Assembly (NCBI GenBank): GCA_021201175.1
Contig: JAJQFK010000151.1
Location: 1 to 8,995, forward strand
DNA length: 8,995 bases
Direction: 5' to 3'
DNA from: Candidatus Gastranaerophilales bacterium
Lineage (GTDB): Bacteria > Cyanobacteriota > Vampirovibrionia > Gastranaerophilales > Gastranaerophilaceae
Shown: positions 5,402-8,995 of the stretch, piece by piece
Position numbering within the stretch: position 1 is the first letter of the stretch
Layout: each line of letters starts with the position of its first letter
Notes under the pieces: generated by a model
Told to the model about the DNA's origin: nothing
The model's database searches: none
The model's input: only the letters and a program-made list of their open reading frames with translations
Position numbers and translations under genes: made by a program

Positions 5402-6516
5402 TTTTTTATACTGTTTAACTGTTGTACTATATCCTTTGCAGGATTGTTCTTTGCTGCAAGTGCCGCTTTTTCCTGCATTTGAAAAAGTCTTGATTCGTTA
5501 CTTAAAGTTTCTTTTATTTTACTTAAAAGATTTTCTGATGAACAATCAGAATCCTCAAGATAAAGAGCAGCCCCTTTTGCACAGATTTCTTTAGCATTTT
5601 TTCTTTGATGATCCTGCGCCGCATAAGGATAAGGAATAAGTATTGAGGCGGCATGACATTGAAGAATTTCAGTCAAACTTACTGAACCGGCTCTTGCAAT
5701 AACCAAATCAGCAGCTTTAAGGGGATATACCATTTCATCAAAATAAGGACGGGCAATAATGTTGTCATTATATTTAAATCCCGGATAAACGCTTTCCAGT
5801 TTTTCGACAACCTCATCATAATTTTTTTTACCGGTTTGTAAAATCACAAACAAATCCATTTCCTCAACAAGATATTTGATAATATTAATCATTGCATCAT
5901 TTATGGTTTTAGCGCCCTGCGACCCGCCCATTGCAAACAAAACATGCCTGTAGTGAACAACTTTTAAATATGAACGCGCTCTTTCTTTAGAAATGGTAAA
6001 AAATGCTTCTCTGACCGGATTCCCGTTTACAATTATATTTTTAGATTTTAAAATATCCTTTGAATTTTCAAATGCAACAGAAACTATTTTTGCGCCCGAT
6101 GCTGCTAATTTTGAAACCATACCGGGAACAGAGTCGCAATCATGAATCATATAGGGCTTATTTAATGTTTTTGCAGCAAAAACTATAGGGGCGCTTACGT
6201 AACCGCCGGTCGTAAATATTGCATTAGGCTTATATTTTTTTATATAGCCCAACGCTTTTATATAAGCTTTAAAAAGTTGAACAGCCCAACTAAATAAAGA
6301 AAAAGTAATTTTCCTTGGCATACCGGTAACAATAACAGGTAAAAACTCAACTTCAGGATATCCTTTAACAATATCACACTCTAAGTTGTGCGGATTTCCC
6401 ACAAAATAAATTTTTTTAGGAGTTTTATCTTTTAACAATTCATCTACAATTGTAAATGCGGGATAAATATGTCCGCCGGTACCGCCGCCCGAAATAAAAT
6501 AAACATCATCTGACAT
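5398..6516 (-). CDS. murG: UDP-N-acetylglucosamine--N-acetylmuramyl-(pentapeptide) pyrophosphoryl-undecaprenol N-acetylglucosamine transferase MurG
   Basis: MurG transfers GlcNAc from UDP-GlcNAc to lipid I to give lipid II, on the cytoplasmic face of the membrane. The product is 372 residues with the GT-B two-domain layout. The first glycine loop is GGGTGGH (10-16) with His16, FTTGGYVSAP spans 101-110, GNPVR is at 165-169, the second glycine loop MGGSQGA is at 196-202, and the donor-binding region has RAGSVSLTEI (275-284) and IPYPYAAQDHQ (294-304). A hydrophobic stretch at about 70-90 probably forms the membrane-association patch. One oddity is that the acceptor-side motif usually read HEQN or HESN followed by PG is HDCDSVPG (125-132) here. 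The gene starts 11 bases inside the end of ftsW and ends as ATGA with folC, which indicates translational coupling. Confidence 0.97.
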   Translation of the reverse strand: MSDDVYFISGGGTGGHIYPAFTIVDELLKDKTPKKIYFVGNPHNLECDIVKGYPEVEFLPVIVTGMPRKITFSLFSWAVQLFKAYIKALGYIKKYKPNAIFTTGGYVSAPIVFAAKTLNKPYMIHDCDSVPGMVSKLAASGAKIVSVAFENSKDILKSKNIIVNGNPVREAFFTISKERARSYLKVVHYRHVLFAMGGSQGAKTINDAMINIIKYLVEEMDLFVILQTGKKNYDEVVEKLESVYPGFKYNDNIIARPYFDEMVYPLKAADLVIARAGSVSLTEILQCHAASILIPYPYAAQDHQRKNAKEICAKGAALYLEDSDCSSENLLSKIKETLSNESRLFQMQEKAALAAKNNPAKDIVQQLNSIKK

Positions 6517-7645
6517 TTGGAAATCTTCTCACTCTCTTTTTAGAAATATTTAACAAAACAGCAATCATACACATAGTAATAAATAAGGACGTACCGCCAT
6601 AACTGATAAACGGAAGCGGAACACCAGTTGCAGGAAGCATGGAACTTGCGACCGAAATATTTATAAATGCCTGAATACAAATAGAAACAGTAATTCCGGC
6701 GGCAAGCAATTTACCAAAAACATCTTCACATTTTGCAGAGATTAAAAGACCTCTTTGCAGAAAAGCAAGAAATAATCCAATAATAATCAAACAACCTATG
6801 AATCCGAATTCTTCCGCCCAAACAGCAAAGATAAAATCTGTATGTCCCTCAGGAAGCCAACCGAGTTTTTGCCGCGAATTTCCGTAACCTTCTCCGAAAA
6901 AACCGCCGGCAACAAATGCAATCATCGATTGAATTATATTATATCCCGCTCCGTAAGGGTCTTTATCAGGATTAAACCAAATTTCTATCCTCTGTTTTTG
7001 AAAAGATCTAAGAACCAGACTTAAACTGAAAAATCCGCCAATTATTGCTGTAATAATAAGTTTTATTGAACCGCCCGCTGCAAAGTACATAAACATTGAT
7101 GATAAAAGCAAAATCATAACCATACTAAGGTTTGGCTGCTTTAAGATTAATCCTAACATTATAACAATAGGAATATAATATTTATACATTTTGGTATTAA
7201 ATAAACTTACATCTCTGGAAAAAGCACTCGACAACAAAAGAATTACGGATAATTTTGCAGCTTCGGACGGCTGAAATTGTATCGGACCTATTGCAAGCCA
7301 TCTTGTTGCCCCATTCACGGTAACTCCGAAAAAATGCACACATATAAGCAGAAAGATAATAAACCAGGCAAAAGGCAAAGAAATATTATCAAGCAGTTTA
7401 TAATTAATTCTACTTATTATAAATACGGCAATACAGCCCAATAAAAACCATATAAACTGTCTTTCAACAAAAAATGTGGAATGAGTTCCTTCCATAATAC
7501 ATTTAGGCGCCCCTGATGAAAATATAGCCAAAAAACCGATTACAATTAAAAATAAAACAATGAAAACAAGTGTATGGTCATAAGTTGACAATACAACAGC
7601 CCTGTTTATATTTTCAGAAGAATTATTGTAATTTGGATTTGACAT
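6506..7645 (-). CDS. ftsW: Septal peptidoglycan glycosyltransferase FtsW (SEDS family)
   Basis: FtsW polymerises lipid II into glycan strands at the septum together with a class B penicillin-binding protein. With the chosen start the product is 379 residues and has about ten membrane helices; the first is at about 24-44. SEDS signatures are GATRWLAIG (112-120) leading to QPSEAAK (125-131), the extracellular LPEGHTDFIFAVWAEEFG with presumed catalytic Asp270, and the C-terminal GVPLPFISYGGTS (341-353). Position between murD and murG favours FtsW over RodA or SpoVE. The frame is open to a TTG at 7735, but that would overlap murD by 113 bases. I prefer the ATG at 7643-7645 (23-base overlap); another ATG at 7673-7675 is possible. 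A GAGGAG site lies at 7661-7666, with a long spacer, inside the murD end. The start is less certain than the identity. Confidence 0.9.
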   Translation of the reverse strand: MSNPNYNNSSENINRAVVLSTYDHTLVFIVLFLIVIGFLAIFSSGAPKCIMEGTHSTFFVERQFIWFLLGCIAVFIISRINYKLLDNISLPFAWFIIFLLICVHFFGVTVNGATRWLAIGPIQFQPSEAAKLSVILLLSSAFSRDVSLFNTKMYKYYIPIVIMLGLILKQPNLSMVMILLLSSMFMYFAAGGSIKLIITAIIGGFFSLSLVLRSFQKQRIEIWFNPDKDPYGAGYNIIQSMIAFVAGGFFGEGYGNSRQKLGWLPEGHTDFIFAVWAEEFGFIGCLIIIGLFLAFLQRGLLISAKCEDVFGKLLAAGITVSICIQAFINISVASSMLPATGVPLPFISYGGTSLFITMCMIAVLLNISKKRVRRFPNVR

Positions 7646-8993
7646 AATTTTTAAATACTTCTCCTCTGTGCTCATAACTGTTAAACATATCATAACTTGC
7701 GCATGCAGGTGATAATAATACAATATCATTATCAAGAGTTAACGAAATATCAACAGCATGTTCAAGTGAGTCTGACAATATTATGTTTGAAAATCCGTTT
7801 TTTTCCATATTTTCTTTAAAACGCGCTGTCGCTTCACCAATCAAAATGACTGTAGAAACATATTTATTGATATAATTGCGGCAAAACTCGGTCAAATCTG
7901 TATTTTTATCCCTTCCTCCGGCAATAAGCGTAAGTTTTTTACCTTCAAACGACTTAACAGCGACGAATGATGCTTCCGGATTTGTTGCTTTTGAATCATT
8001 ATAAAAAGATATTCCGTTAATTTTTGCCGTGAATTCAATTCGGTGTTCCACAGGCTGAAATTCCATAATTCTTTGTTTAATATTTTCGTTTGAAATACCG
8101 CAAAGTTTGGCAATCACTATCGCACACATAATATTCTGGTAATTATGTTCACCTACGAGATTAATATCATTGAGTTTTATAATTTCTTCTTCCGAATTTT
8201 TCTTAAAGAAAATTGCATTATTTTTCATATAGCAGCAATTTTTTTCAAGTTCTTTTGAATAAATATATTTTTCACCTTGATAAGATTTTGCAAATTCAAA
8301 AATTTTACTATCAGCCCCGTTAAAGACCGCAAATGAAGGCTGTTTATAATCTTGGAACAAACTTGTTTTTGCGGCGAAGTAATTATCAATACCGCCATGC
8401 CAATCAAGATGGTCGGGAGTAAAAGTAAGAAAAGAAGCAATTTGAGGCTTAAAAGCGGGAGAATAAGCCAATTGAAAGGAACTGACTTCACAAACAAAAT
8501 AATCAGGTTTTTCTTCCAGCAAAGATGTAGGCGGAACACCAATATTTCCGCATGCCGGAGCTTTATATTCACTTGATAAAATATAAGAAGTTAATAAGGT
8601 TGTTGTAGTTTTTCCGTTAGTACCGGTTATTGCAATAAAAGGCGCGTCAGCTTCAAGATAAGCAAGTTCAACTTCTCCTATAACAGGAATATTTTTTTCT
8701 TTTAATCTTTTAAAAATTTCACTTTTAGGCGGTATTCCCGGACTTGTAACGGCGATATAAGAATCACTGATAAATTCATCGCTATGAGCTCCGGTTTCAA
8801 CTCTTATCCCCTGATTTTTAAGTGATTCAACCAATTCTTTATCTTCCGGACACAAAGGCTTAAATTCTGTAATAAAACAATCCGCGCCTTGTTTTGAAAG
8901 ATATTTTGCAGCCGATACCCCGCTTTTTGACAGACCTAATATTAATACTTGTGTATCAATCCAGTTTCTTTTCATAAAGATACTTGCTACCAT
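7623..8993 (-). CDS. murD: UDP-N-acetylmuramoylalanine--D-glutamate ligase MurD
   Basis: MurD adds D-glutamate to UDP-MurNAc-L-Ala in the cytoplasm, using ATP. Counting from the ATG at 8991-8993, the product is 456 residues and the three Mur-ligase domains are complete. The N-terminal UDP-binding Rossmann domain has VLILGLSKSG (16-25) and SPGIPP (84-89). The ATPase domain has GTNGKTTTT (124-132), EVSSFQL (169-175), FTPDHLDWH (191-199) and YFAAKTSLF with the carbamylatable Lys209. The C-terminal domain has NDSKATNPE (332-340), AGGRDK (358-363) and SPACASYDMFNSYEHRG (428-444). A second in-frame ATG at 8973-8975 would give 450 residues and matches the usual MurD N-terminus better. Neither start has a ribosome site in view because the window ends 2 bases upstream. 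It is the first visible gene of the overlapping murD-ftsW-murG-folC series; the promoter lies outside the window. Confidence 0.96.
   Translation of the reverse strand: MVASIFMKRNWIDTQVLILGLSKSGVSAAKYLSKQGADCFITEFKPLCPEDKELVESLKNQGIRVETGAHSDEFISDSYIAVTSPGIPPKSEIFKRLKEKNIPVIGEVELAYLEADAPFIAITGTNGKTTTTLLTSYILSSEYKAPACGNIGVPPTSLLEEKPDYFVCEVSSFQLAYSPAFKPQIASFLTFTPDHLDWHGGIDNYFAAKTSLFQDYKQPSFAVFNGADSKIFEFAKSYQGEKYIYSKELEKNCCYMKNNAIFFKKNSEEEIIKLNDINLVGEHNYQNIMCAIVIAKLCGISNENIKQRIMEFQPVEHRIEFTAKINGISFYNDSKATNPEASFVAVKSFEGKKLTLIAGGRDKNTDLTEFCRNYINKYVSTVILIGEATARFKENMEKNGFSNIILSDSLEHAVDISLTLDNDIVLLSPACASYDMFNSYEHRGEVFKNYVKSKLQ
7661..7666 (-). promoter_or_regulatory. Ribosome binding site for ftsW inside the murD 3' end
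   Basis: Read on the minus strand this is GAGGAG, 15 bases before the chosen ftsW ATG. It falls in the codons for the conserved EHRGEVF segment at the MurD C-terminus. The spacer is longer than ideal, which leaves some doubt about the ftsW start. It suggests that ribosomes finishing murD feed ftsW initiation. Confidence 0.45.
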
Positions 8994-8995
8994 AA

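Noticed and set aside
7646..7735. TTG start at 7735 giving a 409-residue FtsW
   Set aside because: It would overlap murD by 113 bases and adds an N-terminal stretch that merely follows the MurD end in another frame; the ATG at 7645 is more natural.
8225..8576. Open frames on both strands inside murD
   Set aside because: Both overlap the conserved ATPase domain of MurD in other frames and resemble no protein family; they are AT-rich frame shadows.
8973..8995. 3' end of mraY overlapping the murD start
   Set aside because: A TAG is present in another minus-strand frame at 8987-8989, and mraY often precedes murD, but two or three codons are not enough to call a gene.

Overview
This is an AT-rich bacterial chromosomal segment with nine protein genes and no mobile elements, tRNAs, rRNAs or CRISPR arrays. 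Two blocks converge near position 4170. The genes are tightly packed housekeeping genes; the only gap over 100 bases between coding regions (1503-1605) holds a regulatory RNA. Use of ThiH (oxygen-sensitive tyrosine lyase) rather than ThiO suggests an anaerobe. Low GC, gene content and the look of the unrecognised protein at 834-1502 make a gut-type Vampirovibrionia/Gastranaerophilales relative (non-photosynthetic Cyanobacteriota) my preferred guess. A clostridial or other AT-rich anaerobe is not excluded, and this placement is inference.

Plus-strand block (2-4173). It opens with the C-terminal third of a ROK-family sugar kinase or regulator, cut by the window edge. Next come a small membrane-anchored parvulin-type prolyl isomerase (347-781) and an unrecognised coiled-coil protein (834-1502), each with a plausible sigma70-type promoter. 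A thiamin-thiazole unit follows: thiG (1606-2379), thiH (2434-3582) and, 9 bases later, a LOG-family nucleotide phosphoribohydrolase (3592-4173). thiS, thiF and thiE are not in the window.

The most interesting element is the thiG leader (1533-1585). A perfect 10-bp stem followed by seven T's forms an intrinsic terminator, but its large 26-nt loop holds a second small hairpin and two unpaired strands. This is the arrangement described for the HMP-PP riboswitch (thiS motif), whose aptamer is embedded in the terminator stem. With a TATAAT box just upstream and thiazole-synthesis genes just downstream, the leader probably lets the pyrimidine precursor HMP-PP set production of the thiazole half of thiamin.

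Minus-strand block (8993-4163). This is part of a division and cell wall cluster, transcribed as murD > ftsW > murG > folC. Every junction overlaps (23, 11 and 4 bases), so it is almost certainly one translationally coupled operon. MurD adds D-Glu to UDP-MurNAc-L-Ala, MurG adds GlcNAc to lipid I to form lipid II, and FtsW polymerises lipid II at the septum. folC (folate polyglutamylation) is joined to the end where murC/murB are often found. The operon's promoter and the genes before murD lie outside the window. The two blocks overlap by 11 bases at their 3' ends, with no convincing terminator between them.
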